NCBI RefSeq assembly: GCF_014192575.1
Contig: NZ_JACHYC010000001.1
Coordinates: forward strand, 1,240,001-1,304,000
From: Variovorax sp. Sphag1AA
GTDB taxonomy: Bacteria; Pseudomonadota; Gammaproteobacteria; Burkholderiales; Burkholderiaceae_C
Reading direction: 5' to 3'
DNA length: 64,000 bases
A model generated the notes under the pieces. That model was given only the letters and a program-made list of their open reading frames with translations, ran no database searches and had not been told where the DNA came from. Below, piece after piece: positions 25,601 through 37,333 of this stretch. The stretch's first letter is position 1. The number at the start of each line of letters is the position of its first letter. A program made the position numbers and the translations under genes.

Positions 25601-26019
25601 GACAAGTGCTGGTCACGCGCAACGACTTCGTCATCATCGATTTCGAAGGCGAGCCGGCGCGCCCCATCGAGGAGCGGCGGGGCAAGCAATCGCCACTGCG
25701 CGATGTGGCCGGCATGCTGCGTTCCTTCAACTACGCACGCTGGAGCGCGCTGCGCCGTGCGGCGCAGAACGTGGGCGAACTGGCCCGCCTCGATGCCGCG
25801 GCGCGCGAGTGGGAGGCGGAGACGCGCGCCGCATTCCTCTCCGGCTACAGCCAGGCGCTTTCGCCCACGCTGGGCCCCGTCGACGAGCAGTTGCTGAAGC
25901 TCTTCGAGTTGGAGAAAGCGTTCTACGAACTGCGCTACGAACTCGACAACCGCCTCGACTGGGTGCCTGTGCCCCTCCAAGGCATCCTCGCCATGCTGGA
26001 CCGCACGGCGGTCCGCTGA
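22693..26019 (+). CDS. treS: Trehalose synthase fused to maltokinase (TreS-Mak)
   Basis: 1108 residues. Residues 1 to about 545 are TreS, a GH13 enzyme that interconverts trehalose and maltose: [26 protein letters not shown], nucleophile in [29 protein letters not shown] and [12 protein letters not shown]. From about 570 the sequence is maltokinase (Pep2), which makes maltose-1-phosphate with ATP: the kinase-like block [11 protein letters not shown] and [11 protein letters not shown] near residues 960-990. The fusion channels maltose to its kinase, feeding GlgE. Fusions of this sort are known in several proteobacteria and actinobacteria. ATG 22693 is 11 bp after glgE. Confidence 0.93.
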   Translation: MNAPLPALVLETTEIDTSDDPTWYRDAVIYQVNIKAFSDSNADGVGDFKGLTGKLDYVKELGVNTIWLMPFYPSPLRDDGYDIAAYEDVHPPYGTLDDFREMLDEAHKRELRVIIELVINHTSSDHPWFQAARAAPPGSPERDFYVWSDTDTLYSGTRIIFTDTEKSNWSWDPVAKAYYWHRFFSHQPDLNFDNPQVLEAVFRVMRFWLDMGVDGFRLDAIPYLIERDGTTNENLPETHEVIKKLRAAIDANYKNRFLLAEANMWPEDVRGYFGEGDECHMAYHFPLMPRMYMAIAQEDRDPIVEIMQQTPDIPDNCQWAIFLRNHDELTLEMVTNRERDYMYTTYAADVQARINLGIRRRLAPLMDNDKDRIKLMNSMLLSMPGSPIIYYGDEIGMGDNVFVGDRNGVRTPMQWSPDRNGGFSRADPQRLYLQPIMDAMYGYEAVNVETQLRDKSSLLHWTRRMLAVRKTSRAFGRGRRTFLKPGNRKILAYISQHGEDVILSVFNLSRAAQPVELDLSEFKGRIPVEMLGRTSFPPIGELPYLLTLPTHGFYWFRLTDEAPMPSWHQEGVALLDRPVLVLFDGWTSLFREKVMPWRIGFADRLSKQVETDTLPRHIEAQRWYATKGALILRAQFWDQAVWQIGRFSWMLPLLSLEGPPEPAIYFMPLALAWEDHDEDRMKGLQPAAIAKVRQQANVGVMADAFYDEPFCREFIRAIVKDTTLQSAHGRLHFRPTALGREFPVEAIDELRVSQPSPVSSNTVVTLGETLFLKGYRHVRAGVNPELEMGRYLAEDAGFVHGVPVVGALEYTGNDGTEMTLGLLQAYVPNQGDGWEYTLAYLERVLDEMRDIDPASLADAHGAFIALIEVLGRRTADLHNALGRPTDNKAFAPEPLTAQDLQRLRDTIRAEAGATLAQLREYIRTNPPGSVAEDATRLLGMQDAINTFINHVSIEGKTGRRTRYHGDYHLGQVLVTRNDFVIIDFEGEPARPIEERRGKQSPLRDVAGMLRSFNYARWSALRRAAQNVGELARLDAAAREWEAETRAAFLSGYSQALSPTLGPVDEQLLKLFELEKAFYELRYELDNRLDWVPVPLQGILAMLDRTAVR

Positions 26020-26041
26020 CTCGCACACCCAGGAGAGTTCC

Positions 26042-26826
26042 ATGGAAAGCCTCTCGATGCATCTGGAACCGCTGCGCGCGTTCCTGTTCCAGATCGGTGC
26101 CCTCTTCCCCCGGTTCCTCTTTGCGGTGCTCGTGGTGGTCGTCGGATGGCTGCTGGCGAAGGCCGTGCGCTTCGCGGTGGTCCGGGGGCTGCATGCGATG
26201 AACTTCCAGGTCCTGACCGAACGCTCGGGCCTGGACAACTTCCTGCGACAGGGCGGCATGGTGTCGGATGCGACCGCCGTCTTCGGCGTGCTCGCGTACT
26301 GGATGGTGATCCTCGCCGCGCTGGTGGTGGCCTTCAACGGGCTCGGCCTCGCCTACGTCACCGACCTGCTCGGGCGCGTGATGTGGTTCGTCCCCAACCT
26401 GATCGTGGCGCTGCTGGTGCTGGCCTTCGGGGCGTACTTCGCGAAGTTCGTCGGCGATGCAGTGACCAGCTACGGCCGCAACACCGGCATGCAGGATTCA
26501 CTGCTGCTGGGCAAGGTCGCTCAATACGCGATCCTTCTCTTCGTGATCCTGATCGCGCTCGACCAGGTCAAGGTGGGTGGCGACATCGTGCGCCAAAGCT
26601 TCCTCATCATCCTGGCCGGCGTGGTGTTCGCGCTTGCGCTGGCTTTCGGGCTCGCGGGCAAGGACTGGGCCGCGCGGCAGATCGAGCAATGGTGGCCGCG
26701 CGAGCGGCAGGCGCCTCCGCGAAGCAACTTGCGCGAGCCTCCGCCCACGCGCGAGGTTCCCACCCCGCCAAGGCCGCACGTCCCCTCCTGGCCGCATCGC
26801 GGCAATGACCACGACCGGCCGCATCC

Positions 26827-26830
<4 letters not shown>
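26042..26830 (+). CDS. Membrane protein with mechanosensitive-channel-like TM helices, no MscS beta domain
   Basis: 262 residues. At least four hydrophobic segments are visible: about 20-42 (FPRFLFAVLVVVVGWLLAKAV), 82-105, 110-140 and 165-215. The pattern (two repeats of Gly/Ala-rich helix followed by a basic turn and LDNFLRQGG) resembles the conserved TM-helix repeat of small MscS-related proteins. The cytoplasmic beta domain of MscS is absent; a Pro/Arg-rich tail ends the protein. ATG 26042 follows AGGAGAG. It is inside the trehalose operon and ends in a GTGA overlap with glgX, so it is co-translated with it. A role in osmotic response is inferred from context. Confidence 0.75.
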
Positions 26831-28952
<2,122 letters not shown>

Positions 28953-28956
<4 letters not shown>

Positions 28957-30797
28957 GACACATGCACGCCATGCCCTTCGGCGCCGAACCTCTGGTCGGC
29001 GGGCGCGGCGTGCGCTTCAGGCTCTGGGCGCCCGGTGTGTCCAACGTCGTGCTCGAATGGTCGCTGGCCGGTTCATGGTGCGATGCCGCGATGAAGCGCG
29101 CGCCGGACGGCTGGCACGAATGCGTCGTGGCCGAAGCCGGTGCCGGCGACCGCTATCGCTATCGCCTGCCGGACGGCCTGCGCGTGCCCGACCCTGCATC
29201 GCGCTACAACCCCGATGACGTGCACGGCCCGAGCGAAGTGGTCGACCCGCGCGAACACGCATGGTGCGACGGTGAATGGACCGGCCGCCCCTGGAAAGAA
29301 GCCGTGATCTACGAGATGCACGTGGGCGCCTTCACGCCCGAGGGCACCTTCAAGGCAGCACAGCGACGTCTCGCCGATCTCGCGGCACTCGGCATCACGG
29401 CGATCGAGCTGATGCCGCTCGCCGACTTCCCCGGAAAGCGCAACTGGGGCTATGACGGCGTGCTGCCCTTTGCGCCCGACGCCTCGTATGGCACGCCTGC
29501 GGAACTCAAGGCCTTCGTCGATGCGGCCCACGGGCTGGGCCTCATGGTGCTGATCGACGTGGTCTACAACCACTTCGGGCCGGAAGGCAACTATCTGCAT
29601 GTGTACTGCCCGGAGTTCTTCAACCCCGCCAGGCAGACACCGTGGGGCGCGGCGATCCACTTCGACGGACCGGGCTCGCGCACCGTGCGCGACTTCTTCG
29701 TGCACAACGCGCTCTACTGGATCGAGGAATATCGCTTCGACGGCCTGCGCATGGACGCGGTGCATGCCATCCACGACACCTCCGCGACGCCCATCGTGGA
29801 GGAGATCTGCACCGCGCTGCACAAGGGCCCGGGTCGTCATCGCGAAATCCATGTGGTGCTGGAGAACGACCGCAATGAGGCGCACCGGCTTGAGATCGAC
29901 CTGGACGGCACGCCCATTGCTGCGACCGCGCAGTGGAACGACGACCTGCATCACGCCGCCCACGTGCTGCTGACCGGCGAGACCGACGGTTACTACGCAG
30001 ACTATGCGCAGCGGCCGCTGGAGCAGTTCGGGCTCGCGCTGGCACAGGGCTTCATCTACACCGGCCAGCCTTCGCGCTTCCGAGACGGCGAACCTCGCGG
30101 CGAGCCCTGCGACCATCTGCCGCCGGCCGCCTTCGTCTCTTTCTTGCAGACGCACGACCAGGTCGGCAACCGCGCGTTCGGCGAGCGCATCGACTCGCTC
30201 ACCGATCCCGCGCGTCTGCTCGCTGCGCGCGCGTGCGTGCTGCTCTCACCGCGCACGCCGATGCTCTTCATGGGCGAGGAGTACGGCGCGAAGACGCCCT
30301 TCCAGTACTTCTGCGACTTCGGCCCCGAGCTGGCGTCGGCCGTGGCCGCCGGTCGACGGGAGGAGTTCGGCGGCTTCGCCTCGTTCTCGAACGATGGCAG
30401 GAAGCGGAGCATTCCGGACCCGAATGACGAAGCGACTTTCCTTGCGTCGCGGCTCGACGAGGCCGAGCACTCCGCCAGCGGGCACGCGGAGGCCCTGCGC
30501 GAAATCGGCGCGCTGCTCGTGCTCCGGCAGCTCGAGCTGGTGCCGCGCTTCGGCAACCGCACCCACGTGCAGAGCTGGTCCTGCGAGGGCGATGCGTTGC
30601 GCATCGTGTGGAAGCTCGACGGCGGACACAGACTGCACCTCATCGCCAACTTCGGCCAGACGACGAGTCGCGTCGCGTGGCCACCGGGCCGCATCATCCA
30701 CATGCTGCGGGCGATGGAGGCGCCCGGCGACAGCGTGCTGATCCAGCTGCTGCCGGGCGGCGTGTGCGCATCGATCGACGAGGCACCGCATGAGTGA
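28953..30797 (+). CDS. treZ: Malto-oligosyltrehalose trehalohydrolase
   Basis: About 614 residues. It hydrolyses the maltooligosyltrehalose made by TreY to free trehalose. Visible: CBM48-like N-terminus (VRFRLWAPGVSNVVLEWSL), EMHVGAFTPEGTFKAAQ, ELMPLADFPGKRNWGYDGV, YNHFGPEGNYLH, nucleophile Asp in DGLRMDAVHAIHDTS, HVVLENDRNEA and SFLQTHDQVGNRAFGER. Start ATG 28953 overlaps the glgX stop (ATGA), which fixes the start better than the longer open frame that runs upstream. It overlaps malQ-treY by 8 bp. Confidence 0.92.
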
Positions 30798-33700
30798 GTC
30801 ATTCCCCCTGCCATCGCACGAGGTGGAAGCGCTTCTCTCGCTCTGCCGACGCCACGGCATCGCCACCGACTACGTGGATGCCTTCGGACATCGACACGAC
30901 GTCTCCCACGAGGCGCTTGCGACGCTGCTCACCGATGCGGGCTTTGTTGCGGACATGCCCTTCGCCGCCGCACAGGCGACAGCCGAACGCGACGCATGGC
31001 GCCATGCAATCCCGCCGGTGCAGGTCGTCGTCTTCGGTACCGATGGCTTCGCGATCGACATGCGCCTGCCCGCGCAACTCGCGCATTTCAAATGGCGCGT
31101 GGTGGACGAGAGCGGTGTGTTCCACGAAGGTGCAGTGCGCACCGAGCGACTGGAAGTCATCGACCGCGCGACGTTCGGCGACGAGGCCTACACGCGCTAC
31201 CGCGTGCCGCTCACGCTCGCGCTACCGGAGGGCTATCACCGCCTGAGTCTCGTCGGCTTTCCCGGCGAGACCCTGCTGGTCAGCGCGCCCGAGCGCTGCC
31301 ACCAGCCGGATGCGCTGCAGGACGATGCGCGCGTCTGGGGATTCACGCTCCAGCTCTACGGGCTGCGCTCACGCCGCAACTGGGGCATCGGCGACTTCAG
31401 CGATCTCGCGGACTTCGCCGAACATGCAGCGCGCGAAGGCGCCGATGTGGTGGGACTCAACCCGCTGCATGCGCTGTTCCCGCACAACCCCCTCCACATC
31501 AGCCCGTACAGCCCGTCGTCTCGCGCGCAACTCAACGTGCTCTACATCGACGTGGAGGCAGTGCCGGACTTTCGCGATTGCGCCCCAGCCCGCGAGCGCG
31601 CGCAATCGCCGGCCTTCCAGGCGAGGCTGTCGGCGCTGCGCGCCGCCACGCTCATCGACCATCCTGGCGTGGCTGCCACCAAGCACGAGGTGCTGCGCCT
31701 GCTGTATTCGCACTTCCGCGGACGCCAACCGGCCGATGCCGAAGCAGCAGCCTTCGCGCGCTTCCGCGAACTCGGCGGCGAGGCGCTGCATCAGCATGCG
31801 CTCTACGAGGCACTCCAGGCGCACTTCCATGCGGTCGATGCCGGTATCTGGGGCTGGCCCGAATGGCCGGCGGAGTTCCGCGATCCGTCGTCGCCAGCCG
31901 TGGCCCGCTTTGCGGTCGAGCACGCGGAGCATGTCGGCTACTACGAGTACCTGCAATGGCAGGCCGCGCGACAACTCGAAGCCGCAGGTGAAAGAGCGAA
32001 AGCCGCCGGCATGGGCCTCGGGCTCTATCTCGACCTGGCGGTCTCGGTGGATCGCGCGGGCTCGGACGCATGGCGGCACCGCCGCACCTTCGCGCTCGCC
32101 GCACGCGTCGGCGCACCGCCGGATGCGTTCAATCCGCAGGGACAGGACTGGGGCCTTCCGCCCCTGCGGCCCGATCGCCTGCGCGCCTCGCAATACCGAA
32201 TCTTCATCGAGGCCCTGCGCGCCAACATGCGCGGCGCCGGCGCGATCCGCATCGACCACGTGATGATGCTGATGCGGCTCTTCTGGATTCCCGAGCAGGG
32301 CACCGCGCGCGACGGCACCTACGTGGGTTATCCGGTCGACGAGCTGTTCGCGATCCTCGCGCTTGAAAGCCGGCGCCATCGATGCCTCGTGATCGGCGAA
32401 GACCTCGGCACCGTGCCCGAATCCATGCGCGAGACGCTGAGCCGCTATGGCGTGCTGTCCTATCGGCTGCTGTACTTCGAACGCGATGGAGGCGGTCGAT
32501 TCCGCGGGCCGGCGGAGTACCCGCGCCAGGCGGTCGCCGCCGTGAGCACGCATGACCTGCCCCCGCTCGCAGGCTGGTGGTCGGCGCATGACCTGAAGGA
32601 ACGGCACGCACTCGGCCTGATCGACGACGCGGCGCTCGAACGCCTGCGCAACGAACGCCGTCACGACCGGCAGCGCCTGCTCGAAGCGGTGCGCACCGAC
32701 GGCCACGAATCGCTGCACGACACCGGCGATGTCGAGTCACCGCTCGGCGCCGACGATGCCAGCGCGTTGCACGCCTTCCTTGCGCGCGCGCCGTGCAGCC
32801 TGATGATGGCGCAGCTCGAAGATGCGCTGGCGCAGGTCGAGCAGCCCAACCTTCCCGGTACGACGGTCGAGCATCCGAACTGGCGGCGCAAGTACGCGTT
32901 GCCCGTCGAGACGCTGTGGGACGCCGAGACGATGCGCAAGCTCGGCGCAGCGATGGTGCGTATCCGACCGCAGCCGGACCGCTCCACGGTGGAACGTGGC
33001 CGCGCACCTGCACGCGTGCCCCGCGCGACCTACCGCCTGCAGTTGCACGGCGGGTTCACCTTCGACGACGCGGTGCGCATCGTTCCCTACCTTGCGAGTC
33101 TCGGCATCAGCCATGTCTATTGCTCTCCGATCCACCGCGCGCGACCGGGCAGCATGCACGGCTACGACGTGGTGGCGCACGACGAGATCAACCCCGAGCT
33201 CGGCGGCATGCCGGCATTCGAGCGCTTCACGCAGGCCTTGCGACGGCACCGCATGAGCCAGCTCATCGACCTCGTGCCGAACCACATGGGTGTGCTCGGC
33301 ACCGACAACCGCTGGTGGATGGACGTACTCGAGCACGGCGTGTCGTCGCGCTACGCGCGGCACTTCGACATCGACTGGCATTCGCCAACGCCCGGCCTCC
33401 TTGGCAAGGTGCTGGTGCCGGTGCTTGGCGCGCCGTACGGCGAAGTGCTGGAGCGCGGCGAGCTGCGCCTTGAATGGAACGCGGCCGAAGGCGCATTCGG
33501 CATCGGCTACTACGACCATCGCTTCCCGCTCGCACCCAGGAGCCACGCCGCCATCATCGAGCGCGCGGTACGCCTGTGCCGCGAGGACTGCGGCGACCTG
33601 TCGCTGGTGAACGGCATCGCCTGGGCGTTCCGCGAGCTGCCCTCCTCGCCGCCCGCATCGCGCGACGGATGGGAGGAGCGCGAACGCGACCGGCAGCGCC

Positions 33701-35904
33701 TGAAAGCGCAACTCGCGTCACTGGCCGCCGGCCGGCCCGCGATCGCGCAGGCCATCGCCGAGGCCGTCGACGAGTTCAACGCGCCCCGCCAGAAGGATGC
33801 CCTGCACGCGCTGATCGACGCTCAGTCGTACCGGCTCGCCTACTGGCGCACCGCAGCGGACGAGATCAACTACCGCCGCTTCTTCGACGTGAACGAGCTC
33901 GCGGCATTGCGCACCGAGCGCGAAGCCGTCTTCGAAGCCACGCATGCGCTCGCGCTCGACCTCGCGGCGCGCGGCTGGGTCGACGGCTTGCGCATCGACC
34001 ACCCGGACGGACTGCTGGACCCGGCGCAGTACTTCCAGCGCCTGCAGGACGGCTTCGCGCTGCGCTGTGGAGAGGCCAAGGGCGTGACCGGCGCGGACGG
34101 ACGGCCATCGCGACCGCTCTACGTGGTGGCGGAGAAGATCGCTGCACCGCACGAAGAAGTGCCTGAGACGTGGGCCATCCACGGCACCACCGGCTATCGC
34201 TTCGCCAATGTGGCGAACGCGGTGCTCGTCGAGCAACGATCGGGGCGCCGGCTCGACAGGGTCTGGCGCGCATTCACCGGATCCGGTGAGCGGTTCGACG
34301 AAGTGGTTCGGCAGGCCAAGCAGGAGGTGGTGCGCGGGGCGCTCGCCTCCGATCTCGAAGTGCTCGCGCTGACGCTGCTACGCATCGCGAAGAGCAGCCG
34401 GCGCAGTTGCGACTACACGCTCAACACGCTGCGCGAGATCATCGCGACCGTGGCCGCGTGCCTCGGGGTCTACCGCACGTACAACACCGATGCATCGACC
34501 GTGCAGGACCGCCACTACGTCGACCAGGCCGTCGAGGCCGCGCGCGAAAGGCTCCAGTTGCCGGAGGATTCGGTGTTCGGGTTCGTCCGCAACGCCTTGC
34601 TCGGCCATTCGCCGGAGGGCTCCGACACCGCCGTGGCACGCATGGCAGTGCGATTCGCGCGGCGCTTCCAGCAGTTCAGTGCGCCCGCGGCTGCCAAGGG
34701 CGTGGAAGACACCGCGTTCTATCGCTACTTTCCGCTGAGCTCGCTCAACGAAGTCGGCGGCGAACCCGACCACATCGGCATGTCGGTCGCCGAGCTTCAT
34801 GAAGCCAGCGCGGACCGCCAGAGACGCTGGCCGCACACGATGCTCGCCACCTCCACGCACGACAACAAGCGCTCGGAGGACGTTCGCTTGCGCATCGACG
34901 TGCTCTCGGAGTGCCCCGGGCTCTGGCGTCTCGCGCTGCGCCGCTGGCGGACGATGAACGCGCCGCACCGTGGCGTGGTCTCGGCGATGCACGAGTACCT
35001 GCTCTACCAGACGCTGCTCGGGACGATGGACCCGGTCGAACTCGATGCAACCGCGCACGAGGCCTACATCGATCGCATCGAGCGCTACATGCTGAAGGCC
35101 GCGCGTGAAGGCAAGCGAGGCACGTCATGGACACATCCCGATCCGGCCTACGAGGAATCGCTCGCGCGCTTCGTCTACGGCGTGCTCGCATCGCATCCAG
35201 ACAACCTGTTCCTGGGTGAAGTGCGCCGCGCGGCGAGCGCACTGGACCGCTACGGCGCACTCAACGGCATCAGCCTCACGCTGCTCAAGTTCTGCTCGCC
35301 GGGCGTGCCCGACATCTACCAGGGCTGCGAACTCATCGACCGCAGCCTTGTCGATCCGGACAACCGTCGTGCGGTCGACTACGGCCTGAGACAAAGCCGC
35401 TTGCAGGAATTGCAGTCCCTTGCATCCCGGGACGACCTGGAGTCCGCCGTGCGTGCGCTCGTCGACACGCTGAGCGATGGTCGCGCCAAGCTCTGGCTGA
35501 TCTGGCGGCTGCTGGCGCTGCGCGCGCAGGACGCGGAGTTCTTCCGCGAAGGCAGCTACGAGCCGATCGAAGTGCACGGCCCGCGCGCGCATCACCTCGT
35601 GGCATTCATGCGCAGGCATCGCGGCCGCGTGCTGATCGCGGTCGCCGTGCGCTTCTTCGCCACCCTTGACGGGCCTGCCGTCTGGCGCACCAGCGGCACC
35701 GGCAGTGGCTGGTCCGCGCATGCGTGGGAAGACGCCGAACTACATCTTCCGCCCGGAACCGGCGCACTCGAATTAGATGATTGCATCACGGGTATCCGCC
35801 ACGTCGCACACGGGGGCAGGCTGCCGGTGGCACAGTTACTGCGCTCCTTTCCGGGAGCCGCGCTGGTCGGCGGCGAGTCTGCCCGCGCCCGAAACGGTCC
35901 GTAG
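30790..35904 (+). CDS. malQ-treY: Fused 4-alpha-glucanotransferase and malto-oligosyltrehalose synthase (MalQ-TreY)
   Basis: 1704 residues in one unbroken frame. Residues 1 to about 735 are amylomaltase MalQ: RSRRNWGIGDFSDLADF, GLNPLHALFP, the nucleophile in RIDHVMMLMRLFWIP, acid in VIGEDLGTVPE, and STHDLPPLAGWW. From about 743 it is TreY: RATYRLQLHGGFTFDDAV, SPIHRARPGSMHGYDV, VPNHMGV, LRIDHPDGLLDP, VVAEKI and TSTHDNKRSEDVR. MalQ rearranges short maltooligosaccharides to lengths TreY can use, and TreY turns the reducing end into trehalose. In many genomes these are separate neighbours. The last gene of the operon. Confidence 0.93.
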   Translation: MSESFPLPSHEVEALLSLCRRHGIATDYVDAFGHRHDVSHEALATLLTDAGFVADMPFAAAQATAERDAWRHAIPPVQVVVFGTDGFAIDMRLPAQLAHFKWRVVDESGVFHEGAVRTERLEVIDRATFGDEAYTRYRVPLTLALPEGYHRLSLVGFPGETLLVSAPERCHQPDALQDDARVWGFTLQLYGLRSRRNWGIGDFSDLADFAEHAAREGADVVGLNPLHALFPHNPLHISPYSPSSRAQLNVLYIDVEAVPDFRDCAPARERAQSPAFQARLSALRAATLIDHPGVAATKHEVLRLLYSHFRGRQPADAEAAAFARFRELGGEALHQHALYEALQAHFHAVDAGIWGWPEWPAEFRDPSSPAVARFAVEHAEHVGYYEYLQWQAARQLEAAGERAKAAGMGLGLYLDLAVSVDRAGSDAWRHRRTFALAARVGAPPDAFNPQGQDWGLPPLRPDRLRASQYRIFIEALRANMRGAGAIRIDHVMMLMRLFWIPEQGTARDGTYVGYPVDELFAILALESRRHRCLVIGEDLGTVPESMRETLSRYGVLSYRLLYFERDGGGRFRGPAEYPRQAVAAVSTHDLPPLAGWWSAHDLKERHALGLIDDAALERLRNERRHDRQRLLEAVRTDGHESLHDTGDVESPLGADDASALHAFLARAPCSLMMAQLEDALAQVEQPNLPGTTVEHPNWRRKYALPVETLWDAETMRKLGAAMVRIRPQPDRSTVERGRAPARVPRATYRLQLHGGFTFDDAVRIVPYLASLGISHVYCSPIHRARPGSMHGYDVVAHDEINPELGGMPAFERFTQALRRHRMSQLIDLVPNHMGVLGTDNRWWMDVLEHGVSSRYARHFDIDWHSPTPGLLGKVLVPVLGAPYGEVLERGELRLEWNAAEGAFGIGYYDHRFPLAPRSHAAIIERAVRLCREDCGDLSLVNGIAWAFRELPSSPPASRDGWEERERDRQRLKAQLASLAAGRPAIAQAIAEAVDEFNAPRQKDALHALIDAQSYRLAYWRTAADEINYRRFFDVNELAALRTEREAVFEATHALALDLAARGWVDGLRIDHPDGLLDPAQYFQRLQDGFALRCGEAKGVTGADGRPSRPLYVVAEKIAAPHEEVPETWAIHGTTGYRFANVANAVLVEQRSGRRLDRVWRAFTGSGERFDEVVRQAKQEVVRGALASDLEVLALTLLRIAKSSRRSCDYTLNTLREIIATVAACLGVYRTYNTDASTVQDRHYVDQAVEAARERLQLPEDSVFGFVRNALLGHSPEGSDTAVARMAVRFARRFQQFSAPAAAKGVEDTAFYRYFPLSSLNEVGGEPDHIGMSVAELHEASADRQRRWPHTMLATSTHDNKRSEDVRLRIDVLSECPGLWRLALRRWRTMNAPHRGVVSAMHEYLLYQTLLGTMDPVELDATAHEAYIDRIERYMLKAAREGKRGTSWTHPDPAYEESLARFVYGVLASHPDNLFLGEVRRAASALDRYGALNGISLTLLKFCSPGVPDIYQGCELIDRSLVDPDNRRAVDYGLRQSRLQELQSLASRDDLESAVRALVDTLSDGRAKLWLIWRLLALRAQDAEFFREGSYEPIEVHGPRAHHLVAFMRRHRGRVLIAVAVRFFATLDGPAVWRTSGTGSGWSAHAWEDAELHLPPGTGALELDDCITGIRHVAHGGRLPVAQLLRSFPGAALVGGESARARNGP

Positions 35905-35937
35905 GAGACCACTGACATCCGGACGCGACGACTGCCG

Positions 35938-35960
35938 CTCCAACGCACTGCCGGTTGGAG
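35938..35960 (+). terminator. Hairpin after the trehalose operon
   Basis: CTCCAAC (35938-35944) and GTTGGAG (35954-35960) form a perfect 7-bp stem with a 9-base loop, 34 bp after the malQ-treY stop. No U-tract. Operon end or mRNA stabiliser. Confidence 0.4.
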
Positions 35961-36009
35961 TATCCGGGGTGTTCCAAATACAGATGGTCAACCAGAGACG
36001 GAGACATCC

Positions 36010-36279
36010 ATGGCAACAGAGGCAATCTATTGCTTCGATACGGCAACGGTGCGGTTCGCGATCTACCTGGAAGGCGGCGGCCGCGTCGTGGCGGAAATCG
36101 GCGAAGACCCCTTGAGGGACTTCTTCGGGGCGGACGGCGGCGGCGAGAGCCTGGTGGAGGCCTACGCGCGGAACGCCGGACTCATCAACACACGGGCGAT
36201 CGAGCGTCACGTCGCGAGCGGCGGACGCCCGGTATGTCTCGAATCGTCGGACTTCGCGCTACTGGAGCACGAGGCCTGA
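36010..36279 (+). CDS. Small protein, possibly DUF1488-like
   Basis: 89 residues: TATVRFAIYLEGGGRVVAEIGEDPLRDFFGADGG, then LVEAYARNAGLINTRAIERHVASGG, then SSDF near the end. The pattern (beta pair, LxDxFGA, a helix with A/R at its centre, terminal L.S.DF) is like the DUF1488 family that I remember, but this is a tentative match. No signal peptide. ATG 36010 follows GGAGAC. No obvious partner; transcribed away from the trehalose operon end. Confidence 0.55.
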   Translation: MATEAIYCFDTATVRFAIYLEGGGRVVAEIGEDPLRDFFGADGGGESLVEAYARNAGLINTRAIERHVASGGRPVCLESSDFALLEHEA

Positions 36280-36396
36280 GTTTTCCAGCTTCATGCTCGT
36301 CGCGGGGAAAGCAACCGCGTCGAGCGTGGGGATGCTCTGGTGTTGCCAACAACACCGCGCGAAGATTGCTGCATTGCAGCAAGAATCAACTGCGCG

Positions 36397-36624
36397 ATGA
36401 AACGAAAGGCACCAACAGAACGCATCCCTGTGACCGATCAGGTCGGAAAGCGACACATTGTTGTGCGATACGTGGAAGTGGACACGAGCCCTACCTCCAG
36501 CGAGCAGCAGCCGGCGGAGGTCATCGAGTACCGCCTCGAAGCAGGCCGCAGCGTCAAGCGCACTGGCGCCGATACTTTCCAGACGGCCGACGGAGTGCTC
36601 ATGTTGAAAGTCCTGGAGCCGTAG
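36397..36624 (+). CDS. Small hypothetical protein, 75 residues
   Basis: Unrecognised. From ATG 36397 the protein begins MKRKAPTERIPVTDQVGKRHIVVRYVEV, and the C-terminal half (EYRLEAGRSVKRTGADTFQTADGVLML) has a beta-strand pattern common in small Burkholderiales proteins of unknown role. A longer start (ATG 36340) would add a Cys-containing stretch that looks noncoding; no strong ribosome site supports either. The stop is 9 bp from the end of the convergent LysE-type gene. Confidence 0.55.
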   Translation: MKRKAPTERIPVTDQVGKRHIVVRYVEVDTSPTSSEQQPAEVIEYRLEAGRSVKRTGADTFQTADGVLMLKVLEP

Positions 36625-36633
36625 GCCCGGCCC

Positions 36634-37272
36634 CTAAACGTCCTTGGCCGCCCGCTTCACGGTGGCCAGCAGCGCCCCCGCCCCGATGAACGTCAACCCC
36701 GACAGCCGGTTGAAGGCCTTCGCCCTCCCCTTGACCCGCAGCCATGGCGAAAGACGCGAAGCAAACGCGGCATAGGACATCAGCCAGAACAACTCGAAGC
36801 AGATGAAGGTTCCGCCCAGGATGGCGAACTGATAGAGCTGCGGCGAAGCCGGATTGATGAACTGCGGAAAGAACGCAGTGAAGAAGAGCAAGGCCTTCGG
36901 ATTGCTCGCGCCCACCAGAAAGCCCTTGGCGTAGAGCGCCTTGCGGCTCGAGCGACCCATGGTGCCGGAAGGAAGTTCAAAGCTCGAAGTCGTGGAGCGC
37001 AACGTCGTGATGCCGATGTACAGCAGGTAGCAGACGCCGAACCACTTGATCGCATGGAAGAGCGTTTCGGATGCAGCAAGCACGGCGCCCACCCCGATCG
37101 CGGAACACACCATGATGCCGACGACGGCGGTGACGCTGCCGATGGCTGAAAAGAACGTGCGCCGGACCCCGTGATTCACCCCGTTCGAAACGCACATCAG
37201 CACGCTCGGGCCGGGCGTCACGGTCAGGACAAAGACAGCGACGGTGTAGAGCAACCAGGTCTGCAGGGACAT
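36634..37272 (-). CDS. LysE/RhtB-family amino acid exporter
   Basis: 212 residues with six predicted membrane segments. The N-terminus VFVLTVTPGPSVLMCVSNGVNHG carries the family TPGP motif, and the next block (AIGSVTAVVGIMVCSAIGVGAVLA) and GASNPKALLFFTAFFPQFI are typical of the RhtB/LysE group, which export homoserine, threonine, Leu or similar solutes. The substrate cannot be assigned. ATG 37272 follows AGGA. Monocistronic by position: it converges on 36624 and lies downstream of the minus-strand hydrolase gene, separated by a hairpin at 37284-37317. Confidence 0.9.
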   Translation of the reverse strand: MSLQTWLLYTVAVFVLTVTPGPSVLMCVSNGVNHGVRRTFFSAIGSVTAVVGIMVCSAIGVGAVLAASETLFHAIKWFGVCYLLYIGITTLRSTTSSFELPSGTMGRSSRKALYAKGFLVGASNPKALLFFTAFFPQFINPASPQLYQFAILGGTFICFELFWLMSYAAFASRLSPWLRVKGRAKAFNRLSGLTFIGAGALLATVKRAAKDV

Positions 37273-37283
37273 GAGGATTCCTA

Positions 37284-37317
37284 AGGGGCGACCAGCGATT
37301 GTGCCGCCAGCGCCCCT
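37284..37317 (-). terminator. Inverted repeat between the hydrolase and LysE-type genes
   Basis: AGGGGCG (37284-37290) and CGCCCCT (37311-37317) form a perfect 7-bp stem with a 20-base loop in the 61-bp gap. It could end the hydrolase transcript on the minus strand. The loop is long and there is no U-tract. Confidence 0.3.
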
Positions 37318-37333
37318 GCGGAATCAGCGCGCA

